Assembly: GCA_008973525.1 (NCBI GenBank)
Contig: WACJ01000096.1
Coordinates: 62,001-126,000, forward strand
From: Stenopsyche tienmushanensis
Taxonomy: Eukaryota > Arthropoda > Insecta > Trichoptera > Stenopsychidae
DNA length: 64,000 bases
Direction: 5' to 3'
The translations under genes were made by a program, and so were the position numbers. A model generated the notes under the pieces. That model saw only the letters and a list, made by a program, of their open reading frames with translations, had not been told where the DNA came from and made no database searches. Shown here in pieces: positions 1-15,200 of the stretch (within the stretch, counting starts at the first letter, position 1; each line of letters opens with the position of its first letter).

Positions 1-227
1 GGTCAATCAGATGTATGTGTTGTATGTAGTGCTAAAATATGGATTTATATTTTACCAATCACTATGTTTTTCTATTTAAATAAAATGATCTTAAATTTAT
101 CATATCTTCTATCTTTAGAAAAATTTCCATTGGGATGAATGGTAGCTTTTTTTGCAAAAATATCTTATAAGGTTGAATATTTTTAGCATGAAATAAATTG
201 TTTTCCCCCGTTTTTTTTTACTTGCAG

Positions 228-3200
228 ATAGCAGCAACTGTGTTTATAAAGACAGCCATTTCTGCAATCCAAGAGGAGAAGGTTGAGACAGTCTATTCCA
301 TATTCCAGATTGGAAACGAGTTAGTACTACTTTTTTTTGCTTTCATTTGAAATCCAATTTAAAATCGGTGTAAATCGATGTAACTGTGTTATTTGTAACT
401 TAATACTTCAAGATATTAGTACTTATAGAGCGCTACGATCTTGAGAATAATTTCTTGAATTCTTTGCCAACTAAACAAACTTAGAATCTTAGAAAAATAA
501 CTAAGAAGCCAAAATGCAATCAAACTCGCTTTTAGCCAGCAAATTGACATTAATTAAAATTATTTGTTTAATCAGTATGTATGTTGCATTTAAAAAATGT
601 TAGTCCGTGCATTAATTAATGAGTTAAAACCGAAATCAATTGTATACTGCTTTCAAAACTCTTCATTGAATCATTTATTAGTAGTTCTATCGAAATTTTA
701 TTATTGAGCATTAAAGCGATTAAGTTTTCTTTATTTGATACTTTTTTTATTCATTGAAACATTATATTAGATTTCAAACTCTTATGCTAAAATACATAAT
801 ATATTCGACTGGTTCTTTCTTAAATTAAGTGCATCTCCATAGCTGAGAATGAAAATATTATGCAAATATCGTTGAATATTATTTTTTTCAATTCGCATAC
901 CACTAGTTTATATTCCATCCCCTATTACCACTTGTCAGATGGAAGTTAAATTTAATAAATATGAGCGAAAATATTTTCCACAATACAGCATCGAAATTTA
1001 TTATGCTCCAACACTAAAACTCTCAAGTATTTCGTTGATAAATGTATTTACTAATGTATCTCGTATTACGTCATTTTGATTAATACGTTTTCATTCCAAC
1101 GTCATTCGGTCTTTATATTTCACAAGTATTATATTAACGAGGCCTTTCTTTGTGATATTCAATCCCTGTTGTGACTTGATTAGCCCTCATTTTTGCCAAA
1201 CAACAATGAAAAAATGGGTTTCCTTCAGACGAAAAAAAGGTTCTACATTACAAAACCTTAAGGGTTAAATCAGGGTCCATTAAAAGTGTTATGTAAGGCA
1301 TTGTTAAATAATATGCCCCGTGAATTACCAAGAGCCCACAATGTGCTTGTTTGCGTCTTGTTGAAGATTCGTAATATTGAATCCGGTCACGTCTGCAGGG
1401 GGTGAATAAATTCCAGTTATTCCAAACCCACCAAACACACTCAATATTGACTGAACATTTTTGTTTTTCATAAAAACGTGCGCCATTCAATTAATTTCCT
1501 ATTATTCAGCAAACGGGAATGGGGAAGCATTGTGATGTTATGTAAATATGCTTGACAGTATAACCATTGAAAAACATATTAACCCTTTGAAATAAAATCA
1601 AACGACATGAAATTGGCCAAACGCTTATAAAATATTTCATGCAAAGTATAATTTAATATTTCATGAAAAATGCTACCATTGAACAAAAAATATATTAATC
1701 TTAGATGATATCGAATTTTTCTATTTTCATCAGACTCATCGACATCGATCAATTTTCCTTGTTTTCTCTACAAATGGCAACGATTTCATATATTAGAATT
1801 ATCATACTTTTCAATCTTGCATGTTATTTTATGATATTAACATGATTGTTTACGAATTATTAAATATATCATATTATTCTGATTCCATTTCAAATCAGAA
1901 TACGGTTGAAACACAATCGTCCATTTGACACCCAAGCGTTCCATAAGGAAAAATGTCGATATTTGGCAAATTGTCAAAAAAGTTCGAGTGTCGTCGGCAA
2001 ATACTGAATTTGAAAACAATTATTCATTTCTTTTTGTCCAATATCCTTAGCAAAGTTTGCGGATCTTTTGTAGAAAACTTACTCAGGTGAAGTTATTAAT
2101 TCGCCAAAGGTCCTTGTAGAAAACTCACACATTCGAGGAAGTTAACAACCCAACGAAGCTCCCGTGAGTTACGAGCCTAAAATTTACTTTCCACATGATA
2201 TATTACTTATTCACATTATACCACCATCGCCATGTTAAATATTTGAAGACCTAAGGGATGAAAACGCAGGTAGAACATAAAAAAATGCGTAAAACCTTAA
2301 GGCATTAGCGATACAGGATCGTAAGTACGCGCGAGCGGGCGCGCGGAAAATGTATGATAATTTTTACAACATTTATGTTGTAAATCATTTAAAACTAAAT
2401 TATTATTTACATAAAACCCGAGGACTGTTTCTGGCGTATTTTCGTTAATAGTGAGCCTTTCAATTAATACGCAAGTGTCGTAAATATGCGATGCACACGG
2501 GGCCCAGTCAAAGAATGGGGCTCAATTAATAAAAACTTTGAATGAAAATTAAACAGAAATATCCCATGTAGCAATGAAATCCTTGTAAAATTTAATTCTA
2601 CTTGTTTGGCTCTTTGTTGTTTTAACACGTTAACAGCGAGAATTCTCGTGTTCGCAAAGACTGTGCATAAACCGCGAGACACAAAAACTCATTCACAAAA
2701 CTTACTTATTTCCTAAAATTTATCATTCTCGATATATATTTTACAAATAAATTTTAAATGAAGACAACATCGAATCTTAAAACATGTACACTCAGGCCTT
2801 GTACAAAACAATATTGACAATTTTTTTACAACGTGCTTTATATAACACGGTTTGAGTGGGGAAAATATGCATATTTTTTAAAGTATTATTAATATTGGAC
2901 AATGTACTAGGAAAGTCGCTTGAATTAAAACATCCCAATTGGTGCCTATAGATATAATCTGCAGATACAATAGATGAGTACAAATAAAAAAAATATATTA
3001 AGATATGTTTAAAACTTCGAAGGTTATGCAATAATGCATAAAAACGCCCGTCGTAATTGTGTTAATATATTCGAGTTGCCATGAATTAATCCATAATTTT
3101 ATACGTATATTATTGTCAAATTTGAATTAAAAAAGAAAACTAAGGATATGTCGTTATTTTTATAATCATTTAATAGGTGTTTTAAGGGGCTTAGATAAAT

Positions 3201-6200
3201 AATAGTGCAAAAAAGTGAAATCCAGGGATTATGGAGGACTTTTTACCTTGCAGCTCAAATTTTGATTTTTATCATGGATTTTGTGATATGCAATTGCACA
3301 TTGACTTTAAATTGGATATAATGATATCAGTTTTTAGTTAAATTTAAGCTATATATACTTTGCTTTGAACTAAGTTAAGCCACAAACATTCTACAGTATG
3401 TAGAAAAGCACATTTAGGAGCGTGAATCTTCGTAAAACTGATGCTTTAATTTCACCTTAAATTATCCTAAGAGATTTTGTGCGTCAGAATTATACAGCTT
3501 TGAAATGATAATCTGCGGGATAATTCCTCAATGGTCTTTCGAAGTTTTGATTCAATTTGCGCTTTCAGAAGATTTTGAGAGTCGTCATAACTTAAAACAT
3601 GAAGTAATAATCTTGCCCGCATCTCAGGCTTGTTCATAAAAAATCGTATTATAAAGTCCGCTGGCTTCTTCATCGGTCTTGAAGATTGATATTTTACCCT
3701 TAACATTAGAAAAGGAGGATTGCTCAAACATATTATCAACTTATAATACAACCAAAATAATGGATGATGGATCAATCCCTGGTTTCGCTGATGATCTTGC
3801 AATAACTAGTATTTAAACCTCATTAAATACTGGTTTTAATGAGGTTTAAATATTTGAATTCGTTAGAAAAATTGATATGTTCAATCACTATTATTTTGCA
3901 CTGAAAATAGTCCAATGTAATATCTATTGCTCCACTATGTTATGTATGACATATGTAAAACAAATATTATTTCGCATATAAATAAATATATTTTGATGGA
4001 TTTATACAGTTTTTACAAGCTTTATATTATTTTCTATTTTTCAACTGTTTCTGTGTCAGTTATACGAATCTTTTAATTTATGTTTTTAGCATTCATGAAC
4101 AATACATCCTTTGTAATTAGCAGAATGATTTTTATAACACAAAAGCAAATTTGGAACGTGCTTTATTATTTTTCGCAGGATTTTGTAAGGTTTTATCAGC
4201 TCTATAAGCAGCATCCTTTTTTTGGGAGAATATTAGTTTTAATTTCATAATGTCACATTTTATGAAGTCTTTTACAATTTTTTCAAGTAAAGTTAAAACT
4301 ATTCCACTATAATTTCCACTCAAATTGATTCAATGAATTGGAGAAAACTCTCTGACAACACAAAGTTACGAAATCAAGAAATTGTTAAATACTTTATCAT
4401 ATACTAACCCATTTTATATTTCTGGTTATATGCTTCAAGTTACAACTGCAAAAGTATTCGTATAGCATATGATGTCTATATTTTGTAGTTGTCTATGAAC
4501 AAGAATACTTTTAGAACCCCTATAAAAAATTTGACTCAAAAATAACAAGAATTCTAGGACAACTTTGAAGATAGTGGCGATTCCGATATTGATGACGTAC
4601 AAAAATATATGTCTTATAACACAATGAATTTCAACCCTATGAGAAATAGATAATCGTAAATTCAATTATTCGAATAACAAATATGAAATTGGTAACATAT
4701 TCAAATATTCGAATATTTTATATACAGGATGTTTGACGTATGCAACGATACAATTTTTTAAGGGGTTGAGGGTGTCTTTTGCTAGGTTTCACAGATAAGC
4801 CCTATGTTGACATTTTTCATTCATTCGCACATTTTTGTGACTGAAAGCTCAGAACTAACTTTATTTAAATTAATTACATAAAATAATAATTTATTTAGAT
4901 CAAAAATATATTGCAAAATACAAAAACACACGTTATTTCGACTACAGATTAAAAAGTTACGACGGTTTAATTGATATTTAGGATGGATTGACGGATCAAC
5001 ATTCTATATTTAATACTTTTTGCATAAAAAAATGTTAAAAAACCGATCACTTTTAGGTGTCAACTCAAGTCAAAGGAATATATAATTTGTGTGTTAGTTG
5101 GTGTACACAGGCCAATTAGTTGGTGCGGGCGATGGCAGATGTTTTACCATGAAAAAACACCCATTTCAAAAGACATTTAAACTATAAAATATTTAATATG
5201 TAACATTTTTAAACCCCATTCCTCTCCGTTGAGTTAAGCCTGTAATCAATAAACATTCGAGTTTTCAATTTCCTCTGATACCGTATTCCCGCAATATTAA
5301 TATCCTGTTTATCTTTATTTCATCGCTCATAGTATATGAGCAAAACTTGAAAATGTATCATTATAGTTCGAGTTTTTTTTTATAAAAAATGTTTGATTGA
5401 TTCGAACATTTAGTACGTTAATTTTGAGACTTCACTTCGTCGGTCATAATCTCGAATATTCAATCAAAATGTTAATTCTTCCATTCGTTTCAGTACTTCA
5501 TTAAAAGAAGCATACTCCAAAACCGATCGAGTATTGAATGAACTACCTTCCAAGATTATGTTTACGAACGTCTCCATACAAGTCAAGTAAGTATATTTTA
5601 AGCATAAGCACATTAAATGAAGAAATATATATATCTTTAAAAATTGCTTTCCATGCTTCAAAGACGACTGAGGATAGATGCATTTCAATTGAAGTAAGTG
5701 GTTCATATATTTATAGATCGGATAAGATCCTAAATCGTGATTTTGCGTTATAATTTGGTTATAAATTCGGCGTCAAAGTTTAAGTGATATTCAAGCGATA
5801 TGATGCTTTTGCGTCATTTGAAAATTTATATTATGGCAGCGTAACAAAATCTTAAAGTATAGTAAAATTGTTTTACTTTAATCTGTAATAAGAGCATCGA
5901 ATTTCCTGGGATAAAAACATTATTGGCTTGCTCTTTTTAAGTTTATTCCTCATTAAAGCTTCATTATGCCACTCCAGGGACCAATCGCAGAGGAAAGCTT
6001 AAATAATTTATATGATAATATCCCTTAAGTAGAATGTCATAAATTGTTTATGTATACAAATATCCTATGTTTTTCATCATTAAGTCTAACAAAAGTTATC
6101 GCTCATGCATTTATATTAACTATGCCAAATTTCTAAACTTGCATTGCATTCAGAAGCCATTCCATTACGTTATGCTTTGAATCTTATTCGTTGTGGCGTA

Positions 6201-9200
6201 GACGATGCAATTCTATTATATCACTCAGTTATATACCAAAAATAAAAATGGAAAAATCCTTTCTTGAAAATAAAATAAGCAAATTGAAGACAAAGGACAA
6301 AGACTTTAAGTCAAAGGACAAAGCTAATGTTTTATGATATAATGTTGATATAGACTTTCTAAAAGGATAATAATCCACACCACAATTTAGGAAAACCTTA
6401 ATACTTGCATAAACGAAGATTGGCAATATTTAAATGAGACACAAAAAGTCAAACGTTGTCAAATATCTGTATTAAATATATGAAAGTTCTTGAACAATTT
6501 ATAAGAGAAAAATTATGTTTCTTCGAGCTTTTTAAAAAGTTGTATTATTCCCTTACAAGAATGTTTTCTTTTTGAAGGGTAGTCGTCTATAATCCCTGCA
6601 GTAACAAGCCATACTAGGGGAGATTTTTTCATTACTAAATTTAATAATCGTTGATGCAATTGAAAAGATCTTATTTAGATTCATTAAGATCGTAACTTCA
6701 AATCCAGGCTGTAGAAAATACTCTTCCCATAAATTTGCAACATGGTTGTAAGATGATTAATATAATCGAACAGAAGCGTGAGGGATTTACAACAATCATC
6801 AATGCAACATCCTATATCATATCCAAATAATCTTATCTTATTTTGACGATTTAGCCATTTGTGATATTAAAAATATTTAGTATTCTTGTTATATGGTCCA
6901 CAAAGGCGATGAGCTCCCTTGGGTTGCGCTTTAATCTACTTATCTCTTTTGGAAATCTCACGTGATTCGTTTGAAAAGAGGTGATACAGGGTGGAAGATG
7001 ATATTGACAAGACATTTTCATAACCCAAGCATTAAAATGGAGATCTCTCAGCCAAGATTCTATAATATAAAAAATAGATACCAATGCTGCATAATGTAAT
7101 TCAATTTATTAGGTTGAGTCATAAATAATTGCCGATTTTTTTAAACCATTTATACGAATAATTCATCAAGGGTATAACCAAATAATTATAACGCCTTTTC
7201 TTGAAATCAATTCAATATTTATGACAAGTGCATTTTTAAAAGACATGGCGTTCAACAGTTCTGATCATCAATCGATGGCATATAATGTCGAGCAATTAAA
7301 TGCTTGTGTCAATATCGAGAAAGAATATCAATTCGCTGATTATCTTGAATTGATCATCATTGATCCAATAATATACAAACGAAGTTTATGATCTCTCCAA
7401 TTTCTGTTTCATCCAATCGTTTTCCCAACTGAATCCATGACGGTTATCATCCATATTTCACCTAATCTGGTATATTTTGAAGAAAATCAAAGATGAAATC
7501 AATATAAATTATAACGGCTTGAACTTAATAATCAGACAAATTTATGTTACAGATTAGAAAAAAGAGCCTTCGAGTCAGCAGCTATAAGTGGTTATAAGAA
7601 AATATTAGATTATTCAAATATCACGGATACACTCCTCGAATTGATGTCTCAATATGTGGTAGCGAAATCTACAGGTGAAGTTTGGAGGTAAATTTGATAC
7701 ATTTATACCTTTATTTCTTACTGACTTTTGTAAAGTTTCTAAAATCAAGGCATTTTCATTTGAATTATGCTAAATTAATTGCTAACATTCCTCCTAATTA
7801 ACGTTTCATTGCGACTGTAATAAAATGTATTTTTCCATTCTACTAAAAACTTGTTATTTCAAAAGATTAATTAAAGTTGTACTCGTTTCCTCCTCAATAA
7901 TTTTTGCCTTATTTAACATCTTCAGATTAATTCAATTTTCATGAAATTAATTCATTGTATCTTTATATTCCATTGGATTGCGTTTGCCTCTTTGCCAAAT
8001 TGAATTAGGTTAAATGGGTCATAAAATACTAGGAATGCTCAAGCTTTCTAAGCTTTAAAAGTAGGAAATACTTCAAAGGAGTTGTTTATAACAATTTATT
8101 TTGAGGCTATCAAAAATTATTTTTTTTAGTTCTCTTATGAAATAATTTTACGTTATTCAAAAATATTTGTTGTCCATTTAATACTGCACCAACATCAATC
8201 AAGAAACATTTAATAAAATACAATGTTGATGAAATTAGTATTTAAAATATTCAATATTAGGATTTTCACACGTCCATGCGATGTATATGTGATTGCATTC
8301 TGTGCAAATTTATGAAAGCATTCCTCGACGAGCGTATCATAAATCCATCACACATAATTTTCTCGTAAATCCTACAAGCGACAGAAATAATTTTCCAAGA
8401 ATGTTGTTTGAAGAGAGCTTTCAAGCTTATGAAACCTTTTGTGCATAAAATCACTCCAATTCACCATCAAATGGAAGATAAATTCAATGAATATCATAGA
8501 ATCGCTCCCCAATTGGATCGTTTGCTAAGTTCATGAATAAATTATTAAATATGAACGCTATCGTTAAAGATTGCCAATAAAAATCGCATATTCTCACTAG
8601 TATTTCCAAAAATATAGTCGAATTTTCAAAAATAAGGATGGGTCGTTCTGCATTATCACTACTTATCGTTAATGTCATCGTGTCCGACATATAGACCAAT
8701 AGGCACATTTGGATTAATATGGGTGAAAAAACCAGATAAAGCCTAAGACATAGAATTTTCTCGGCTTAAATGCCCAAGGGTCTAAATATAGAATACCCTT
8801 TTAACGATCCCTTTGCGTTAAAAGGTGAAATTTTCATTTTGTCGTCTAATCGTCTATAAAAAGCTTCATAATCTGACTTCGAAACAAACGGTTAACGATA
8901 CACGTCGAAAAATAATTGTTATTAAATTGACAAAATCTCAACTACGTCTTTTGGCGTCAATCGTCTGTGTGTCGATGGGAACGCTGTGAATATGAATGCT
9001 CAACTCGATTAATGCATAATCAAGTTATATCTAGTATTCAAGTACGATATAAAAACTATTAAAAGCACTGAATAGGCAAACGTTTTCAGAGCCGTAACAA
9101 GGGGGTGGCAAAGCAGGAGCTCGCCATGGGCGCATCTGGGGTTGGGGTGCAAAACGCAGAATAACGACCCGATCGAGAGTTGCACGTGGTTTTTATTTTG

Positions 9201-12200
9201 CTTGACCATTCTACTTTACATTAATCAAAACTGATAGACTCTGTCCGTTTTTATAATATATACTAATTTGTCTAATCCCTCTTTTATTCGTTATTTCTTA
9301 ATCATTGGACCGATCCAGTTGGCATAAGCACGCAATAAAATAAAGACAACAATATTTTCGACCGATTGTTGAATTTAAACAACCAACCCAATCAATCTTC
9401 TTCGAACAACTTCCTTCTGTAAACATGTTTGAGTATGGCGTCCAATCGCGAGACGCTCATTCGTTATATCAGCGGTCCGAAAAGCGGACCGGTTGGATAC
9501 ACAAACTTTGTGACCACTCCGTCCTCTTTTAGAGCTTTCTGCGACATTTTTTGGAATAAATGCATACCTGAGGCCTTCTATGATTTGTACGATCACAGAA
9601 GCTCCCTCAAATCTAGCTAGTTTCTCATCCGCGCTCAGAGCGCAAGTGGCCACTTGAAGTTGAGAATAAGCGTGTACTTGAGGACATGGATTCAGGTTTA
9701 AAAAAAAATTACACAATATTTAATTTTTAACAGATACTTTTTACAACACACAAGATTAATATACTAATTTCAAACAATTAATGTGTAACCCGATTGAAAA
9801 TTATTGTTCTTATGTAGGCTTATCTTAATTCCGTTTTCGGCTTATGAGATATCGTTCGATCCACATATGCATAATCTTGTTATTAAACAGCCATACCAAA
9901 AGTGTATAAATCCCAAACCTAAGCATTTTACACCTTCAAATTATAATTTCGCGAGCCTCCGATAATGGTTTATTTAATCATATAGATAAATTTATTAAAG
10001 TAAATCATGCAAATATTACAATCCACACATTGTGGTGAATAAACTAATAGTACACTGAATTCAATATGTTTTTCAAATTATTCACCTTTGTTCAATTTAT
10101 ATGATTATTCATATATATATATATATAATAATACCCTTTTGTGTCATAAGCTTTTGATATTACTTAATCCCGACATCCGGATTTCCCTTGTTTAACAAAG
10201 GGTAAATTGGTCATACATTTGAGATCCATACACAATCGGCCATCCATCAAAAAGATAATTCAAGCTAAGCTAAAGATAATGTGCTAAGCTGTAACTAATT
10301 AATATTAAATTTTAATTGAAACTTTTCTAATATTGAAATTTATACGATTAGTGTCACACATTCCACGATTGATTTGATCTGTCTCTATTCTGTTCGTCAC
10401 TTAAAACGCTGTTAAAAAACGTTTTTTTACGTTGTGATTTTGCATTATCATGATACAAAGGATTTTTCAGAAAAGGCAGCACATTCGGTCATCGTATAAC
10501 ACGGTTATATGATTCCGCAAAAACGCTGTGTAATACAAATCCGTGTTATACAAGGTTTGAAGTTCATACAACGTAAGGGTTTGTACACAGTGGCGTAGCT
10601 AGGTAACCAAGGGCCCTGGGGCAAATTTAAAAATGGGGCCCCACTGCTATGTAAACTGATTAGGTTTTATCAAATAAAAATATGAAATATACAAATACTT
10701 TAAAAATGCTAAGCTACTTAACGCTTTCGCGCGCGCACATCGTCAATCCCTTCGTCGCTGCAGCACATGAGTGCAAATAAACCTCGCTTAACCTAAACCT
10801 CGCGCCAGATTAATCCTATGCCTACCGCGCTCCCAGACACAAAAACAAACCATTTACAAAACATGGATCCAAAACATAGAGGAAGGTTATTTGACAACGA
10901 ACCTAGAGGAACCAAAATTGATGCCCATTACTCTAATACAGAATGATCGACTTTTCATTGTGTGTATTAGCGATGGTTTTATTATTAAAAAAATACAATG
11001 GTTGAAAATCACTGAAAAGTGTAAAAAATACATTTAAAAAAACGTGTAGATCGATTTACTCGATGATAAATGTTTCGACGGCAATAAAAGTTCGGTCTTA
11101 TCGCTGGAATGTTATCACCAAAAAACGATTAGTGAAGTGAAGAGGCAAACACGAGAGAGAATAACTGACTCATTGGGTATTCTGGCGATGGCTTAAGCAC
11201 TAATACGTATTCATGAATGTGGTCGGCAATCGGATTCACGGAAACGAGCTAAAATGACGATGCCGCGCGCGAAAGCGTTAAGCTCTTTTTTGTGATTGAC
11301 AACACTGCCAACCTACAGAAAGAATTTAGGGGAATTCCTTAAGCATAACTTATGAATTTCTCTCAACTGAGTTGTCAGGATTAAAGTGGGGTTGCAACCT
11401 GTCAAATTTATTTTGAAAATAGAAGAAATTTCCAAAAGTTCAGTTCGATCGAGATTTCTGGTAAGGATTCGAGGGCCCCCTGAGCTTGAGGGCCCCGGGG
11501 CACTGCCCCGCCTAGACCCTTGGTAGCTACGCCACTGTTTGTACACTTAAAATTCAATATGTTTCATCATTTTTCGAGATCTGTTATGAGTTTTCATCAG
11601 AGAGCTCTGGAGTATTTCTGGCTTTAACCTTCGAAAATTCGGTAACCAGCGATATTCTGCTTTTAACGTATGAATCTTTACATATTTCATTATAAGGTTA
11701 CAAAATCTGTTATAAATTTCTCTTGAATTTTAAACTTTTTTCCAATATAGGATTATTTTCTATGAAAAAAAAATCTAATTTAATAGCCAATTCTATCTCT
11801 TTATTAAATGTTTTTAATGTGAAACATTTACCTACTTCACTATAACTGCTTTCTGAGTTATTAATTGTGGTAAATTCATCTAATATTTCGACTATTTCGT
11901 CTTTGTTCAGCGTACGATCCTTCAATATTTCTTGGATTTCATGAATATTCATTTCATCAAAACCTTCTCCACTAATAAATAGTACGACAAATTTTTATTG
12001 TTCGTTGGTATTCATCTTCTGTTGATGATAAAGCATTTTCTTCAGAGACTATTAATACTTCTAGTCACAGCTTTTACCAGCAAGAAGTTATATTTATATC
12101 TTGATCGATGTATCCTAATATTGTTTCAAATGTTGGACGAATATAATATGCTTAAAATATTGAAATTATATCTTGGTTTAAGAGCTGGATTATAAACGTA

Positions 12201-15200
12201 GTGTTTGGCGTACTTTAAAAATTATGTATATTTTTTTCCCTCAAACCGTGTTATATAAAGCGTGTTGTAAAAAACTTGTCACTATTTATACAACCGTGTT
12301 GTATAAGATCGTGTTATTCTAGACCTGAGTATATTCTGTTTTATACACACATATATACTGGTGTTTTGCACATGAACCGACAAAAAATTTTTGGGGGTAA
12401 GGGTTGTCTTTTGCTACGTTTACGTTACAAAATAATTCATTTACACGACAAAGGTGCCCACAAAAGAAATCCTTATTGAAGGAATAAGCCCTGCTTTTGC
12501 AAAAATGAAAAAGGAAATGCTACTTCATACAACTACAGTTGAAATAAGAAAAATGTGTAGTGCGTGCATACGTAACAGAAGTGGTAAATTTTGTAAATAA
12601 ATTTAATAACAAAAAACTTAAGCATATATAGTTTTTTCTTAACCCTGACCCTGGCAATAATAAGCAGAATGGTAACTCTTCAAATATATACTTATTGAAT
12701 GATTTGTATGACATAGAGCTTATATGTGAAACGTAGCAAACGCCCAAAAAAATTGTACCAAACAAACTTGTGTAAAAACAAACACATGTATATACGTATT
12801 TTTTAATTACGTTTAAAAAACGGGTATCCAATCGCGTTTAGTAATAATTTGAGATAAATAAAAAATTCAAATTATACATCTTTCCGATATTTCGAGCCTC
12901 CTGTCAGGCTCATGGACGCAGAACAACTCCGCGACTCAGTTATTCCGCATCCATGAATCCGACAGGACAATCACTAAACTCCATCGGACATCCATCCAAT
13001 TAAACCTCAAGTCGTATTTCTTATACGGCGTGGGATAAATTCGAATATTCTCTTTCGAGTGTTCTCTTTTTTTTCTTTCTTTTTCCCTTTTTATATTCAC
13101 CACCACTTTGGTGGTTTTCAAATCGACTCATTGTGTTTTCAATTGCTGTCATTCTTAATCAAAGATCTTTCATTTTAAACATCTTCCTGGAGTCTACTTA
13201 TAATGTCTTGCTCCCTGACGATGACTAAAGCGTATATTTTTGTATTGTGCTATTCTATTATTTTTTTAGCTATGTATAATATATGCAAACCTTTAGTAAT
13301 TTTGATATTCTGCCAATTTCTCCCTTCCATTGGATTACTGAATATACTTTTTTCAAACGCAGAGATGAAATTCCATCGCTTTAGCGTATTTTTCTTCAAG
13401 ATAAAAGCTTTGTTTGTGTTCGCTGTCTCTATACAAACACATTTTTATATGATGATAAAAACTATATATGGACTACAGTATATTACATTTAAAAAAAACT
13501 ACTAAATACGAATACATCACATAATAGAGCAAATATTTCCTCTTGTTAAGGGAAGAAAAGTAAGAAACTCCCTAAAGGATAGGAAGTACTTTGAATGGTT
13601 TAACTTTGGCTAACTTATAAGAGCTTTTTATTTCTTTTAAAAAATAAATAGCCTGTATTTCTCCCATTTCACAATTGAATTTAGTGCTGCATAGGGCAGC
13701 CACATTATTTCGACGACTTATCTACAGTCGTCGACAATAACCATAATATAATGTAAGATGGACTGGAAAGTAGTAGTTTTTAACAATGCCCGATATCAAT
13801 TATTGATGAAGAACATTCGCGTCATTGCATGCAAACATAGCGGAATAATATACAGATAAATACGGAGATTTTTAAAACTTAAAAAGTACCATGGAGGAGT
13901 AAAATGAACAGCAATAAAAACCCCGGGGATGTTCCTAGAATGCTAATGCCCCATAAATGGGGTGATGTATTGACGTCATCGGTGGAATAAGATTCTCTCC
14001 AAACAATTGGAGAATCATCAAGTGATTCCATCGTTTGGTTGAATTCAATTGAATCGCTAATTAAAAAATTAACTCTGCATCTCTCTTGTCCATCCAACCA
14101 CATGAAACTAATATATTTTTGCGACAAATTGCGACAAAAAAAACATTGACTTTCTTCGGGTCAATTACTTGCTCCAACCATTTAATCATCATTATCAATT
14201 ATTAAAAAGTCCCTTTTCCTGGATTCTAAATTGCTTGGCAATAATGGTATACTGTCAACATTTAGAACGAAGAAAACAAGATCTCATGATAAAATCAATT
14301 AATTTTAGCCAATAATGCAAAATTAATACTTTCTGTACAAAAAACACAAGGAAAATTTTGAAGAATGGTTTAGAATTTCAACCCCTTTTCTACGTCAGGC
14401 TAAAACTGAACTAAGAATGTAGTTTTTTGCAAATTATAAATAATTTTGATTACTTTCCGGTTCCCCTAATAATATGTGATATTAGTTTAGTATACATTCC
14501 AATTGGTTAAAACAAACACTCCATTGGCTTAAATATTAAAATTTTCACATGCAATTCTGAATTTAAATGATATGTTAAAATATATATGAATTAATCATTT
14601 CGTTCCTGCAGCATTTCAACAATTATTATTTTCCAGGGACTTGTATGCCTCGAACTTGGCAGCACAGGCCGCTGTATATGAAAGCACATTATCGCTTCTT
14701 GGATTCATATATCTTCACGATGGAGGCCTTGATAAGGAGAAGGCAACGAGCTTTCAGCACTATGAAGCATTGGCCATGGAATATCTTAATATGCTTGCCC
14801 GCCTCTTGCCACAATCGCCGAGTTTCCGCGCAAATTTTCCAAAATGTGAACAAAGGTAACAATTTTTCAACGAGATGAATCTTATTATGTACACCTAAAC
14901 GTTCTTCATATTCGCGGTCACCCCTCTCTTGTAGTCTATCTCTGGGAAATTATACATCACAGCATCCATCGTAAATATACAATTAACGTAAAGTCGGGTG
15001 AATATGGTGGATGAATAATTATATTCCATTCATTTATCCCGATTAATATGTTTTCTCTGTTGAATATTCTAGGTTTTTTACGCGGAATGCTTCTTTTAAT
15101 TATTTCAGCTGATCACAATTAAACTGTGCCGTTGTCATTTTGTCGCATTTAAGAATTTCAAAATGAATAATTCCTTTACAACCCAACTAGGGGTCCCAAA

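Larger units (their letters stand above)
10493..12329 (-). mobile_element. Decayed pogo/Tigger-like element, copy A, interrupted by a hAT insertion
   Basis: Outer ends carry 'CGTATAACACGG' on the left and its inverted relative 'CCGTGTTGTATAAGATCG' on the right, near 12290-12310. The minus strand between about 12000 and 11710 encodes '[20 protein letters not shown]', which matches the acidic C-terminal tail of Tigger/CENP-B-type DDE transposases and is shared with the copy at 34.0 kb ('DIHNIQEILEDRTLNEVEIL'). The catalytic core is gone. Bases 10588-11537 are a later insertion. Boundaries are approximate to about 10 bp. Confidence 0.75.

Noticed and set aside
320..323. Cyclase exon ending at 323 with donor TTA|GTACTA
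   Set aside because: It leaves phase 0 and breaks the join to 5494. The donor GA|GTTAGT at 319/320 gives phase 2 and joins correctly.
5464..5753. 80-codon minus and 71-codon plus frames
   Set aside because: They overlap the true cyclase exon 5494-5586, which is read in a different frame with matching phases ('[11 protein letters not shown]').
9375..9716. 113-codon minus-strand frame
   Set aside because: Lies in repeat family R2, is not preserved in the copies at 40.6 kb and 56.8 kb, and has no recognisable domain.
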